Made by a program: the position numbers and the translations under genes
From: CALODL01 sp942492115
GTDB taxonomy: Bacteria; Planctomycetota; Phycisphaerae; UBA1845; CAIVHJ01
Assembly (NCBI GenBank): GCA_942492115.1
Contig: CALODL010000015.1
Coordinates: 62,001 to 126,000, forward strand
Length of the DNA stretch: 64,000 nt
Direction of reading: 5' to 3'
In this document: piece by piece, positions 36,697-46,623 of the stretch
Numbering within the stretch: the stretch's first letter is position 1
Layout: every line of letters begins with the position of its first letter
Notes under the pieces: model-generated
Database searches by the model: none
Told to the model about the DNA's origin: nothing
Seen by the model: only the letters and a program-made list of their open reading frames with translations

Positions 36697-37735
36697 CAGT
36701 ATCCAGGGCCGAGGTATTCGGTTGTACGTGTTCGAGCAGTTCTTCGATGACCTGATCCGGACCGTAGCCTTCAGCTTCGGCGGAGTAGTTGGTCACGATA
36801 CGATGGCGCAGCACCGGCTTCGCACCCGCGCGGATATCCTCGACGGCCACGTGATAGCGCCCTTCGAGAATGGCCCGCGCCTTGGCACCCAGAATCAGGA
36901 ACTGCACCGCACGCGGCCCCGCGCCCCAGGCGAGACGCTGCTTGATAAACTCAGGCGCGTCGGACTGGTCGGGCCGGGTGGCACGCACGAGATCAAGGGC
37001 ATGCCGAATGACATGTGGGGCCGCCGGCACGCGCCGAACGGTCTCCTGCAGCCGCATGATCTGCTCGCTCGACAATACCTTCTGGACCTGGGTGGCCGTC
37101 GATCCCGTGGTTCGTTCGGCAATCTGGTATTCCTCTTCGTAACTCGGGTAACGCACGAAGACCTTGAGCATGAAGCGATCCTGCTGTGCCTCGGGCAGAG
37201 GATAGGTTCCCTCCTGCTCGATGGGGTTTTGGGTCGCCAGCACGAAGAACGGCGGCGCCACTGGATGACGCTGACCGCCAACCGTAACCTGACGTTCCTG
37301 CATGCACTCGAGCAGCGCAGCCTGCGTCTTGGGTGGTGTGCGGTTAATCTCATCCGCCAGGACGACGTTGGCGAAGACCGGACCGGGAACGAAGGTCAGC
37401 TGGCGCGCCCCACTGCTCTTGTCCTGCTGGATGATCTCGGTCCCCGTGATGTCGGACGGCATGAGGTCCGGCGTGAATTGGATCCGGTTGAACGACAGCT
37501 CGAGAGCCTGTGCCAGCGTCGAGATCATCAACGTCTTGGCCAAACCCGGGACGCCCTCGAGGATACAGTGGCCCCCGGAAAACAGGGCAACCAGCAATTG
37601 TCTGATGACCTCGTCCTGGCCGACGATGACCCGGCTCAACTCGGTATTGATGCGCTCGTAGGCTGCCTTCAACTCATCGACGGCCTGGACATCCTGGTCG
37701 CCGAGTGAACCGCCCTGTGCTTGTGCATCACCCAT
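36665..37735 (-). CDS. MoxR-family AAA+ ATPase
   Basis: 356 residues, about 25 longer than usual at the N-terminus. Walker A is LEGVPGLAKTLM near residue 60; Walker B is VVLADEINRTPPKTQAALLE; sensor 1 is FFVLATQNPIEQEGTYPLPE; the lid region contains HDL-like RHALDLVRATRP. MoxR ATPases act as chaperones that mature partner complexes, often with DUF58 and VWA proteins. An AGGAGC site precedes the ATG at 37735. First gene of an operon running on through DUF58, BatA-like, VWA, DUF4175-like, coiled-coil and three further genes to 24466. Confidence 0.93.
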   Translation of the reverse strand: MGDAQAQGGSLGDQDVQAVDELKAAYERINTELSRVIVGQDEVIRQLLVALFSGGHCILEGVPGLAKTLMISTLAQALELSFNRIQFTPDLMPSDITGTEIIQQDKSSGARQLTFVPGPVFANVVLADEINRTPPKTQAALLECMQERQVTVGGQRHPVAPPFFVLATQNPIEQEGTYPLPEAQQDRFMLKVFVRYPSYEEEYQIAERTTGSTATQVQKVLSSEQIMRLQETVRRVPAAPHVIRHALDLVRATRPDQSDAPEFIKQRLAWGAGPRAVQFLILGAKARAILEGRYHVAVEDIRAGAKPVLRHRIVTNYSAEAEGYGPDQVIEELLEHVQPNTSALDTDDDLQKALTS

Positions 37736-37818
37736 GGTACTTCTGCTCCTTTCGCTGACTGATCACCTGCGGCCGGTCGGCGCCCTGTCACGACGACCAC
37801 CCAGGTAACGGAAGCGAA

Positions 37819-38877
37819 TCAACGCTGCATGATCGGGAGATTGTTGTATGGTAGTTGCAGGATGATGAGGCCCACGGCCGTACCGTACGTCTTGCCCACG
37901 CTGTCACCCTGCCACGCGCCATCCGCCTGCTGGATGGTCACCAGATGGTCGCGCATGGACGGAAAATACCAATCCCAGTCCTTTTCCCCAGACAGATACA
38001 CCGCCTGGGCAAAGTACAGATGAGCATAAAAGTAATGCCCTGCGACGCCCGTGCGCGATGAACCGAGTCCAATGTTCCGTTTGCAATACTCCATGGCCTT
38101 GATCGCATTGGGATGGTCGTACTGCCCTGCCGTATACCAGCACACCACGGCCGCAGCGGTGATGGGCGGCCGGCTGCTGCCAAACTGCCGGGCGCGGTAA
38201 GCGATACCGCCGTCGGCCCGCATCGACAAATCGAGGTACCCCATGGCTTGATCGATGACCTTCTTGGGCACGGCGACCCCGGCATTGCGACAGGAGCGCA
38301 GCGCCTGCAACTGCGTAATGGTCACCGAGCCCTCATCGCTGCGCGAATTGGGTGTATAGATCCAACCACCGTCAGCGCTTTGGCTGCTGGCCGTCAGGTT
38401 GACCGCCTTGCGCAGCACATCGCCAATCTTCTTCTGACGGCCCGGGTCGTTTTCCATTCCGTAGACCTGGCTGAGAAACAACGTGGCGAAACCATGGCCG
38501 TACATCGAGCGCGGTTCCTCACCTGGAGCACTGATCAGTCCCTCGGACGAACTCTGGCTCAAGACATAGCGGGTCGCTCGATCGATGTTTTCGGCGTACG
38601 GTCCTTCCGTGATGGTGCTGCCACTCATCAACAGGCCCAGGCCGGCAAGCGACGTCATGGCGACAGGATAAGTGCCGTAGAACCCGGCACTCTTCCACGA
38701 ACCCTGGCGGTCCTGCGTGCTCGCGAGGTAATCGAGCCCCTTCTTGATGGCTTGTTCGCTGGCATGATCGATGTGCCGCGGCCGCGCCCGGATCGTTTGC
38801 CCGGACACGGGCTGGAGGAACAACCCGACGATACAGATAAGCCCAAGGGAGCGTCGCATATAGGTGGGTTCTACCAT
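37819..38877 (-). CDS. Exported squalene-cyclase/prenyltransferase-like alpha/alpha repeat protein
   Basis: 352 residues from ATG 38877; ATG 38859 (MRRSLGLICIVGLFLQPVSG) is equally possible, as neither has a good ribosome binding site. Both give a signal peptide. The mature protein consists of repeated helical hairpins with QxxxGxW-type cores: DRQGSWKSAGFYGTYPVAMT, QSADGGWIYTPNSRSDEGSV, MRADGGIAYRARQFGS and QQADGAWQGDSVGKTYGTAV. This is the terpenoid-cyclase/alpha-macroglobulin-complement toroid fold, but the acid motif of squalene-hopene cyclase (DxDD) is not seen, so it is unlikely to be a cyclase. Common in Planctomycetota, function unknown. Adjacent to the MoxR operon on the same strand with 83 bp between. 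Confidence 0.8.
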   Translation of the reverse strand: MVEPTYMRRSLGLICIVGLFLQPVSGQTIRARPRHIDHASEQAIKKGLDYLASTQDRQGSWKSAGFYGTYPVAMTSLAGLGLLMSGSTITEGPYAENIDRATRYVLSQSSSEGLISAPGEEPRSMYGHGFATLFLSQVYGMENDPGRQKKIGDVLRKAVNLTASSQSADGGWIYTPNSRSDEGSVTITQLQALRSCRNAGVAVPKKVIDQAMGYLDLSMRADGGIAYRARQFGSSRPPITAAAVVCWYTAGQYDHPNAIKAMEYCKRNIGLGSSRTGVAGHYFYAHLYFAQAVYLSGEKDWDWYFPSMRDHLVTIQQADGAWQGDSVGKTYGTAVGLIILQLPYNNLPIMQR

Positions 38878-38998
38878 CTTTGATAATGATCTCAAAATCC
38901 ATGGGCCCGCGGCCCCGGGGGATCCGGCTGTTATGTGCGGCAAATCCTGTAGTTAGTACGCACGGCCCGCGCGGGGTTGCCGGAACGTCGTGCCGCAG

Positions 38999-41900
38999 TC
39001 ATTCGATGTAAGGAAACAACAATACCCCGCCATCGCTGCCAAGGATCAAACCGCGGGTGGTCCACTCGACTTCCCCGGACAGCTTGGTTCGGGCGTTCTC
39101 GGGAATGAGGGTTCGGGACCTGCTCATCTGCCCGGTGGTCTTGTCGAGTACTGCGATCCACGGATGATTTTGAGCATTGTTGGCTTGTGCACGGTTGTTC
39201 GTGCGGCTCCGCTGGAAGAGCACGGGAATCGCGTCCGGCAGCACGTCAAGCTCCGGAGCCCCACCGACGGGAACGAGGACTTCTCCGTGGGTCCACACAA
39301 CTTCCCCGCTGAGGCCATCCAGCGCCGCGAAATGCATCCGCATATTCTTCAGGTCCGCCCCGCTGAGACCCCACAACAGCACACGTTCGTCCTCGCGCAA
39401 ACCGCCTCGAACCCCACGTGTCATGGTCTCGAAGCGACCATCGAATAACGGCTGTAACGACTCGACGTCGAAAACGACGGTATGGTCTTCGCTGCTGACC
39501 AGGGCATCACGTTCTCCGATGGACTGAATCACCGCCAGAGGCTGTGTCCCGGGCAAAGGCAGGCGGCCGCGTTCGGATCCGTCGGAAAGATTCAAGACGA
39601 CGATGTGACGTTGCTTATCGACACCACACAGCGTGTCACCGACGACCGCCAGTGTTCTGCGTTCGGGATGGTGGTCGAAACGCCACTCAAAGATCAGCGT
39701 GCCGTTCTCCGCATCGAAAACCATCGCCTCCTGGGCGTTGTCGGCGATTGCCACCACCCGATTCCCGGCGATCTGCACCTCGCCCACGCGGAACTCAGTG
39801 ATCCGCGCTTCCCACAACATGGTTGGCGAAAGATCACCGGTACCGATTCTGACCGGGGAGACATTGCACAACACCTCGATGTGATGTGCGCCGCGGCGCA
39901 GCACGACTCGGCCGTCGGCAGCATCGAAGAAGGTGCTCCCCGTGCCGGATTGTGGCAGCAGGTTGTCGAACTCGCGATACCACAATCGGCGCCCGGTGAC
40001 GACACCGACAGCCCACAACGCTTCGGTGGTGTTGACCAGCATCGTCTGGCCATCGAGTTTTGCTCGGCACGCGGCATCGATCGCCGTCAGTACGGCCGGC
40101 TCGTCGTCACGCTGCCCCAGCAAGCGCAACGATGCGTCCCACATCAACCGTCCATCCGACACGCGCCGAGCAATGAGCCGCCGCGGCGGGCTGAGCATGA
40201 TCATGATGTCGTGGGACCGGTGTTCATCACGGGGCAGCGTGAGAAGATTGGCTATTTCAAAGCTCACCGGACTGTTGGCCACGTTGTTCAGCGGTAACCG
40301 GTCGATCGGCGTCGGCACCACTTCGCCGACCTGTCGCGACAGTAGCTTGGCAACGTCGGCAGCCGACCTGCCGTTGAGCTGTTGGTCGGCGTAATCATTC
40401 TCCAGCTGGGCAATGGCTCGCTCGGCCAGATGAGCCAGAGCCAGGTCGCTACGCAGGTACATCCTGGCCAGCATTTCGAGAGCCGTCGCCGACACGGCCG
40501 GGTCATCATTGTTGCGCACCACACGGTTCAGATAGTACTCGGCTTTCTCGTACTCACGCAGTTGAACAGCCCACGTCCCAAGCTTGAGCGCTGCCGCCTG
40601 ACGCCAACCGGCCAACTTCGGCGCATCCGCCAGCCGATCGAGTTGCACCCAGACGTCATGATTGCGTTTGTCGGACGCATCCGCATTGAGCACTGCTGGA
40701 CGCAAGCGTTCAATCAGCGCGCTGTGCTCGGCCGAATCCAATGTCGCCAGCAGGCGCGTGGCGTCCTCGACAATCGCGCAGTGCACTGAACGGTAGATCC
40801 CCCCACCGATGCTCGTGACGTCATCGCCGTCGGTCAACATCAGCAACTTCCACAGCACTTCAAACGCAGCAACCGGCTGTCCGTCGGCTTCGTAATAATC
40901 GGATAGCGCCGTCGATGCGGCAAATACGTCGCGTTGCACCCGGGCGATGGACTGGGCCTCGAGCAAACGCCGCTCGCGTTCGGCAGCGGGCACGGCGAGT
41001 TCAGTCGCGCTGGCGACCAATGCGGCGACCCGCAGGCGGTTGAACTGAGTTTGTTCGCGCGCACTCCCGCGTGCAGGATCGATCTTCTCCAGAACGGCCA
41101 GCGCCTGCGAAGGCGCATCGCGTAGCAATTCCATCCAGGCCAGCCGTTGTGCATCGGCCAATGAATTCGGCCGCCGCTCGAACATCTCGAGAGCGACGGC
41201 ATATGACCGCTCGAGGTCCGGGAATTTGCGCACGTACTGTGAATCGATGCTGAACAGAGCCCCACCCCAGCACAACAGATTGCCCAGCGGTGGCGTATCG
41301 TGGGGCAGCGGATGTTCGATCACTTCACGGCCCGTTCGTGCGTCAACGACCAGCAGGCCGTCGATCGTGGGAAACATGAGTTGATCTCCGCTGATGACCG
41401 CGCGACCGGTCGTTCGCGGAAGTTTGCGGGCCCACACCCGCTGGCCGGTCGCTGTCTTGATCATCACCGTTTCCTCTCCGGCGAGCCACATGTGCTGGTC
41501 GTCGGCACCGATGATGTAGGCCAACGCCCCGCGATCCATGGACCATAGACGCTCTCCGCTGGCGCGATCGAGCGCGATCAATTCGTCGGCATCGGACGGC
41601 GCGCACACGACCGCCGCCCCGCTGATCACCGGCGGCCCCGGCAACCACTGAATGGTCCGGCGGGCGACCGCGGCGTTGGACTCCAGCCGATCCCACAGCG
41701 TCTCGGGCTGAATCGGATCATACTGCGAGCGAGAATACCGCGCGGCCCACACGACCTGCCGCTCGGGAATGTCGTAGGCGAAGATCAACCCGCCGTTGGT
41801 CGGGATGAAGGCCATGTGCTCGTGCACGGCTGGTGACAAACTGAAGCGCCACGTGGGTGTCGGGGTCGTACACAGATGTGTCGATTCGATCACATGACCG

Positions 41901-43369
41901 TCCCGCGGGTCGACCAGGCCGACGTACAGGTCCTTGTTCTGCCAGAATGGGACCAGGATCTCAGCGCCCGCGGGCACCGGGGTCGCGGCAAACACGCCCG
42001 TCGGCGACGGCAGCGCATGGTCTCCGTCACGGCCCAGGGTCCAGGCGACCTGCCCGTCTGCACGAATGCGGTGGGCGATCAACATGTCGGGCAACTGGTG
42101 GCGGCTGGGCAGCAGTTGGCGATTCTGGACCACGCGGGTTCGCATGGGGTTTTCGACTTCACCGGCGATCAAGGTGAATGCCAGATCGTGGGCCACGGTC
42201 ATCTGTGACCCCAGATCGTCAACCAGCAACTTGGCCGCGGCATCCTGCTCTGCACGCCGTTCGCTTTCGGCCACGTTCAGGGCGTTGCCTTGCAGCCTCG
42301 GATTCTGTGGGCGCTGGTAAGACAATGCGGCCGCCGGTGGATCGGACACCCACAGCTCTTCAAAGGTCAGCATATCAATGGCCACGACCCGACCGTCGGC
42401 GGGCGCCAACAACATGTCATCGACCGCCAGAATGTGGGTCAGCGGCAGCAGCCCATGCTCTGCATGATTCTCGATCAGCCCGGACCACGATGGTCCGAAG
42501 GACAAGGGCAATTCATAACGCCAGGGCAACCCCTCGACGAAAGCAGGATCGGTCGCAGGCATCATGCCGTGACGTGCACCACCACCATAGGCCATTGGCC
42601 ACGCGGTCGGCATTTCATAGGTCATACCCGTATACCGTTGCAGTGCCTGCTCCACCGCGTTGAAGCGCTCACGCCAGTCACCGGCCAGCTCGGCTCCAGA
42701 GTCGGGCAGGAAGGTCCGGGCCCGTGTCGGCCAGCCCATCATGGCGTAGGCCAGAGCCAGTTTTGCCGGAACAACCGTGTCGTTCAGCGCACTGTCCGGA
42801 CGCAGCGTCTGGAGCATGCGCAGCGCGGCGACTGCGCTGGCCGGGCGCCGTGACTCGAGCATCCAGGTTGCCAGCAAGCTCGCAGCGCGGTCGCCGCACT
42901 CGGTCAACATGTAGTGATGGACAACGTGCCTCAGTTTGACCAGGTCATGGTCGGCGACTGCGGCGTCATATAACGCACACGCCTCGGCGTCGTATAGCAA
43001 GTGATACGATGACAGTCCCTCGGGCGGCAGTTTGGCCAGTTCGTCATAGGCGCTGGTGCGCACGGTCACGTAAACGCCATCACCCACTTCGACCAGAGCG
43101 CCCTGGGGGTCATCGATGATCCGCTGCAGGGAATCGACGACGAACTTCCAATCCCCGCGGTCGATACCGTCGCGGGCGCGGCTGAACAGGTCGTCCACCG
43201 GCGCGGACTGCGGGATGATGGCCGCTGCAATGTCCTTGGGTTGATTGTTACGGCGAACCTGAGCGGGCGCCGTGCGTTCCAGCCACGGCGCGAGCAGCCA
43301 CACTGCCGCGCACATCAGGGTCCGTCGCAGGACTGTCGTCACTCTTGAATTCGTTGAATCAGCGCCCAT
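38999..43369 (-). CDS. Very large exported protein with helical repeats and PQQ-type beta-propellers
   Basis: 1456 residues from ATG 43369, which opens a signal peptide (LMCAAVWLLAPWLERTAPAQ); the frame is open 213 bases further upstream without natural sequence. Residues 40-250 are TPR-like helices. Two propeller regions follow, with PQQ-like blades: VVAIDMLTFEELWVSDPPAA, ELIALDRASGERLWSMDRGA, VMIKTATGQRVWARKL and LLVVDARTGREVIEH, then later MVFDAENGTLIFEWRF and ALDGLSGEVVWTHGE. A central helical section (about 830-1130) separates them. Such proteins are PQQ-fold but usually bind no PQQ and act as scaffolds. The stop is 122 bp before the squalene-cyclase-like gene. Confidence 0.8.
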   Translation of the reverse strand: MGADSTNSRVTTVLRRTLMCAAVWLLAPWLERTAPAQVRRNNQPKDIAAAIIPQSAPVDDLFSRARDGIDRGDWKFVVDSLQRIIDDPQGALVEVGDGVYVTVRTSAYDELAKLPPEGLSSYHLLYDAEACALYDAAVADHDLVKLRHVVHHYMLTECGDRAASLLATWMLESRRPASAVAALRMLQTLRPDSALNDTVVPAKLALAYAMMGWPTRARTFLPDSGAELAGDWRERFNAVEQALQRYTGMTYEMPTAWPMAYGGGARHGMMPATDPAFVEGLPWRYELPLSFGPSWSGLIENHAEHGLLPLTHILAVDDMLLAPADGRVVAIDMLTFEELWVSDPPAAALSYQRPQNPRLQGNALNVAESERRAEQDAAAKLLVDDLGSQMTVAHDLAFTLIAGEVENPMRTRVVQNRQLLPSRHQLPDMLIAHRIRADGQVAWTLGRDGDHALPSPTGVFAATPVPAGAEILVPFWQNKDLYVGLVDPRDGHVIESTHLCTTPTPTWRFSLSPAVHEHMAFIPTNGGLIFAYDIPERQVVWAARYSRSQYDPIQPETLWDRLESNAAVARRTIQWLPGPPVISGAAVVCAPSDADELIALDRASGERLWSMDRGALAYIIGADDQHMWLAGEETVMIKTATGQRVWARKLPRTTGRAVISGDQLMFPTIDGLLVVDARTGREVIEHPLPHDTPPLGNLLCWGGALFSIDSQYVRKFPDLERSYAVALEMFERRPNSLADAQRLAWMELLRDAPSQALAVLEKIDPARGSAREQTQFNRLRVAALVASATELAVPAAERERRLLEAQSIARVQRDVFAASTALSDYYEADGQPVAAFEVLWKLLMLTDGDDVTSIGGGIYRSVHCAIVEDATRLLATLDSAEHSALIERLRPAVLNADASDKRNHDVWVQLDRLADAPKLAGWRQAAALKLGTWAVQLREYEKAEYYLNRVVRNNDDPAVSATALEMLARMYLRSDLALAHLAERAIAQLENDYADQQLNGRSAADVAKLLSRQVGEVVPTPIDRLPLNNVANSPVSFEIANLLTLPRDEHRSHDIMIMLSPPRRLIARRVSDGRLMWDASLRLLGQRDDEPAVLTAIDAACRAKLDGQTMLVNTTEALWAVGVVTGRRLWYREFDNLLPQSGTGSTFFDAADGRVVLRRGAHHIEVLCNVSPVRIGTGDLSPTMLWEARITEFRVGEVQIAGNRVVAIADNAQEAMVFDAENGTLIFEWRFDHHPERRTLAVVGDTLCGVDKQRHIVVLNLSDGSERGRLPLPGTQPLAVIQSIGERDALVSSEDHTVVFDVESLQPLFDGRFETMTRGVRGGLREDERVLLWGLSGADLKNMRMHFAALDGLSGEVVWTHGEVLVPVGGAPELDVLPDAIPVLFQRSRTNNRAQANNAQNHPWIAVLDKTTGQMSRSRTLIPENARTKLSGEVEWTTRGLILGSDGGVLLFPYIE

Positions 43370-43617
43370 GTATGAAGGATCCCGGTACCCATCTTGACGA
43401 CCGGGACAGCGTGCGTCAAAAAGCAACCGACCAGTAGACGAGCGCCGATCGCCGCCCCCCACACGGGGCTGTTTTTCTTGGATCGGCCCCCGGGAGACAA
43501 TAGGTAAATGAAGAATAGAGGGCAGACACAGGAGGGCTAACAGGCGGGATCTGTTCGGTCCCTGTTCCTGGCCTCTACCCACGACAGTTCCGCTGACGTG
43601 ATCCGGGCATCACGCCG

Positions 43618-44217
43618 TCAGGAATACCCGACATCTTTCAGGCGGGTTTCGATGAGCCGCTTCTCCTCATCGGTATAGGCTGCAGGCGCCCGGCTATCGA
43701 CCAGGCCCAGACGATTGAGGACCGTGAGGATGCGTTCGGTACAGGTGTCCGGATCGAGCGTATCGGTCCGGACGTGGACCTCTGGATTGGCCGGGGGTTC
43801 ATAGGGGGTGTCGACGCCGGCGACATTGGACAACTCACCGCGCCGGGCCTTCTCGAAAATGCCCAGCTGATCGCGCTCCTCGAGGACCTCCAGCGGAGCG
43901 TCACAAAATACCTCGACGAAATGGCCGACGCGCGCTCGGACGGCGTCCCGGTGTGCCCGATAAGGCGAAATCGCCCCGACCACGGCCACGACACCATTGC
44001 GGTTGAGCAACTGACATTCGTACGAAATCCGGTTGAGGTTGTGCTCGATATCCTTCGATGTGAAACCGCGATCGGTCTCCAGCTCTCTCCGGATCTTGCC
44101 CGAATCGAGCAGCTCGACCGGCAGTCCGAGCAGATCGAGTCGATCGCGCAGCATTTTGGCCAGCGTACTCTTGCCGCTGCAACTCAAGCCTGTGAACCAG
44201 ACGGTGAATCCATTCAT
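43618..44217 (-). CDS. cysC: Adenylyl-sulfate kinase-like protein (CysC family) with altered substrate motif
   Basis: 199 residues. P-loop GLSCSGKSTLAKML at residues 10-23. CysC phosphorylates adenylyl sulfate to PAPS. Downstream signatures match: VVGAISPYRAHRDAVRA, FVEVFCDAPLEVLEERD, GIFEKARRGELSNVAGVDTP and YEPPANPEVHV. Two positions differ: the usual LDGDNxRxGL is LDSGKIRREL, and ENxRR is HNLNR. Either a divergent APS kinase or a relative with another substrate. It lies 126 bp downstream of a DASS-family transporter on the same strand, a pairing that would suit sulfate uptake and activation. Confidence 0.75.
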   Translation of the reverse strand: MNGFTVWFTGLSCSGKSTLAKMLRDRLDLLGLPVELLDSGKIRRELETDRGFTSKDIEHNLNRISYECQLLNRNGVVAVVGAISPYRAHRDAVRARVGHFVEVFCDAPLEVLEERDQLGIFEKARRGELSNVAGVDTPYEPPANPEVHVRTDTLDPDTCTERILTVLNRLGLVDSRAPAAYTDEEKRLIETRLKDVGYS

Positions 44218-44343
44218 GATCAGAAACCAGAGACCAGAATCCAGAGTTCGGGACTACGACACAAAATCCGTGATCAGAATCGCAACATCAGTAAACCGCG
44301 TTTGAAGCAGAGAATCCAGGCGCCTGCTGCACCAACCATGATC

Positions 44344-45822
44344 TCAGGGCATTGTCGCCACCATGTTGATCCCCACCAGAGGCCAATATAGCAGCATGAC
44401 TCCGACGAAGACCACCAGCGATATAAAGACCATCGGCAATCCGGCCTTCAGGCAATCGCGCGGATCGTAGTAGCCAGCCGAAAAGGCAATCGCATGGGGC
44501 GGAGAACTGACGGGCAGGCAAAACGGCAATCCGGCCGGTATGGTCACGACCAGCGTCACGAATACGGGGTCCAGACCGGCTTGGGCGGCGATCGAATAGC
44601 CCACCGGCAGCAACACGACGACCGTCGCGGTGTTGCTGACCGATTCAGTCAGAACAACGGCACTGAGGGCCAGCAGAATGACAATGGCAATGGGATCCAT
44701 GTTCGCCCAGTCGATACGGTGCACGAGCCACGAGGCGGCCCCGGTCTCGTTCAGCGCCGCACCGATCGCGATCGCTCCGCCGTACATCAGCAGCACGTTC
44801 CAGTTGATGAAGTTCTGAATATCTTTGAACGACACGATCCGCAGCACGAACAACAAGCACGCGGATGCCGCAGAAATCGAGGCCAGCCCGAGATCGTGCC
44901 CCCACAGCACCCAGCATGCGATTGTCGCCACGCCAAGCACTGCCAGGCGCAACTCCGCCCGGCTGATCGGCCCGAGATGGGCCACACGTTCATTGATCAT
45001 TGTGGTCGCGGCACTGACATCCTCGATATCGATACCCACGACCAGCGGCAGAATGATGCTGGCCACGACGGTCAGGAGTACGACGAGGGGAATTGCGGCG
45101 ATGGCCCACTGCAGAAAACTGATCTGCGTGCCGTGGTAGTCGTACAGCAGACTGATCGCCAGCGGCGCGCGGGCCCCGCCCAGAAAAGTGCCGACGCCAC
45201 CGATACAGGCGCCCCATGCCATGGCCATGAACAAGATCCGCGCGTAGCGGCTGCGGCCTTTGGGCAGTTTCAGTGCTTCGACGACCTCGAGCACGACCGG
45301 AAACAACATCGCCGCAACGGCGTGCTCGGGCATGCACAGACTGAGCGCACTGGCCGTCAGCAATACGCCGGTGAACAGTTTGCGCGGACTGCTGTCGAGC
45401 CGCTGGATCATCATCAGGGTCAGGCGTTTGGACAGGCCGGTGCCGATCATCGCTGCCACGAGAAAAAACACCCCGAGCATGAAGAACACGGCCTTGTTGC
45501 CGAGATGCTTGAGGACCTCCGGCTCGGTCGTGACTCCGAGCAGCGACAGGAGGCCAAATGCCAGCAGGCCCGTGATTGCCAGCGGAATGACGTGTGTCAG
45601 CCACAGCGAGATGCACACGATGAACACCGCGAGGGCCCGTTGGGCAGCCACTGGATTGGGCGCCGTGGTTCGTGACGGGCAGTCGGCACAGTCGCACGCC
45701 GCTGCGGAGGTCGCCGAGTGCAGTCCTTCGGCTGTAATCCACTCCGGACCGAAGGATAGAATGCCAGCACCGCTCAACGCCGCGCACAGAAACAGGATCT
45801 TGGCGAACGTGCTCTTGGTCAC
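44344..45822 (-). CDS. DASS/SLC13-family anion transporter
   Basis: 492 residues, GTG start at 45822 with AGGAAG upstream. About 11-12 membrane helices. Family signatures: the hairpin ALSLCMPEHAVAAMLFPVVL and the second SVVLTESVSNTATVVVLLPVG-like region (SNTATVVVLLP), plus IPAGLPFCLPVSSPPHAIAF near the C-terminus. DASS carriers move dicarboxylates, sulfate or phosphate with sodium. The context (a CysC-like kinase downstream) hints at sulfate; this is inference. Oddity: the first extracytoplasmic loop carries a Cys cluster (CDCADC, residues about 43-48) not usual for the family. Confidence 0.82.
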   Translation of the reverse strand: MTKSTFAKILFLCAALSGAGILSFGPEWITAEGLHSATSAAACDCADCPSRTTAPNPVAAQRALAVFIVCISLWLTHVIPLAITGLLAFGLLSLLGVTTEPEVLKHLGNKAVFFMLGVFFLVAAMIGTGLSKRLTLMMIQRLDSSPRKLFTGVLLTASALSLCMPEHAVAAMLFPVVLEVVEALKLPKGRSRYARILFMAMAWGACIGGVGTFLGGARAPLAISLLYDYHGTQISFLQWAIAAIPLVVLLTVVASIILPLVVGIDIEDVSAATTMINERVAHLGPISRAELRLAVLGVATIACWVLWGHDLGLASISAASACLLFVLRIVSFKDIQNFINWNVLLMYGGAIAIGAALNETGAASWLVHRIDWANMDPIAIVILLALSAVVLTESVSNTATVVVLLPVGYSIAAQAGLDPVFVTLVVTIPAGLPFCLPVSSPPHAIAFSAGYYDPRDCLKAGLPMVFISLVVFVGVMLLYWPLVGINMVATMP

Positions 45823-45877
45823 TGTGTTGGCGCTTCCTGGCAGTCAAGGTCGCGAAGGACAGTCACAACGTACACAC

Positions 45878-46405
45878 TTAGTCTTCGGGTGACGTATATT
45901 TGATGATGGAGTGCAACTCGTAGTTGCCGAGGTTTTCGCGACCCTTGAGGAAACCCAGCTCGATGAGCACGGCCAGGCCGGCCACGCGCCCGCCACACGA
46001 TTCGACGAGTTCACAACTGGCCGCCATGGTGCCGCCGGTGGCCAGCAGATCATCGACCAGCAGGACCTCCTGGCCCTCACGGATGGCATCGACGTGGATC
46101 GCCAGTTGATCGGTGCCATACTCCAGCTGGTACTCGGCTGCGCGCGTCTTGTAGGGCAGTTTACCCGGCTTTCGAATCGGCACGAATCCGGCTGACAGAT
46201 TGCGGGCCACCGCGGTTCCGAAGATGAAGCCACGCGATTCGGCACCGACGACCAGGTCGACGTGCCGTGCCCGATACGGCTGCGTCAGCAGCTCGACGGC
46301 CAGGCTGAGCCCGGCCGGATCACCCAGCAGCGGCGTGATGTCCTTGAACACGATGCCCGGTTTTGGAAAATCCGGAACGTTCCTGATCAGCTTCGAGAGA
46401 TCCAT
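45878..46405 (-). CDS. apt: Adenine phosphoribosyltransferase
   Basis: 175 residues from ATG 46405, preceded by AAGGA. It converts adenine and PRPP to AMP in purine salvage. Signatures: VPDFPKPGIVFKDITPLLGD at the N-terminus, GAESRGFIFGTAVA in the hood, and the PRPP-binding VLLVDDLLATGGTM near residue 114. Length is standard. Divergent from rpsU, with which it shares a 218-bp upstream region. Confidence 0.95.
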   Translation of the reverse strand: MDLSKLIRNVPDFPKPGIVFKDITPLLGDPAGLSLAVELLTQPYRARHVDLVVGAESRGFIFGTAVARNLSAGFVPIRKPGKLPYKTRAAEYQLEYGTDQLAIHVDAIREGQEVLLVDDLLATGGTMAASCELVESCGGRVAGLAVLIELGFLKGRENLGNYELHSIIKYTSPED

Positions 46406-46518
46406 GTCATCCTTCCTACTGCGGGGCCTGCCGCTCATTGGATCGGCGACACGGCAGTCCAACCTTTGGGGGCATTCGGACCAGGAAGCTTTGATCCACC
46501 CGGGTTTTTGCCGGTTCG

Positions 46519-46547
46519 TTGCCTTGGCCTGACCGAAGTGGTATAGT
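46519..46547 (+). promoter_or_regulatory. Promoter of rpsU
   Basis: TTGCCT (46519-46524), a 17-base spacer and TATAGT (46542-46547), 76 bases before the rpsU start. Confidence 0.6.
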
Positions 46548-46623
46548 ACATGGCTTGCCGTTTGTGGCCAAAGTGTGCGGTCACGACGGTCCTGGCCAGC
46601 CCCAGAAAGGACATGTTCGCGTT

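Noticed and set aside
44494..45675. 393-codon plus-strand frame opposite the transporter
   Set aside because: Low-complexity Gln/His/Arg translation of a membrane-protein gene on the other strand.
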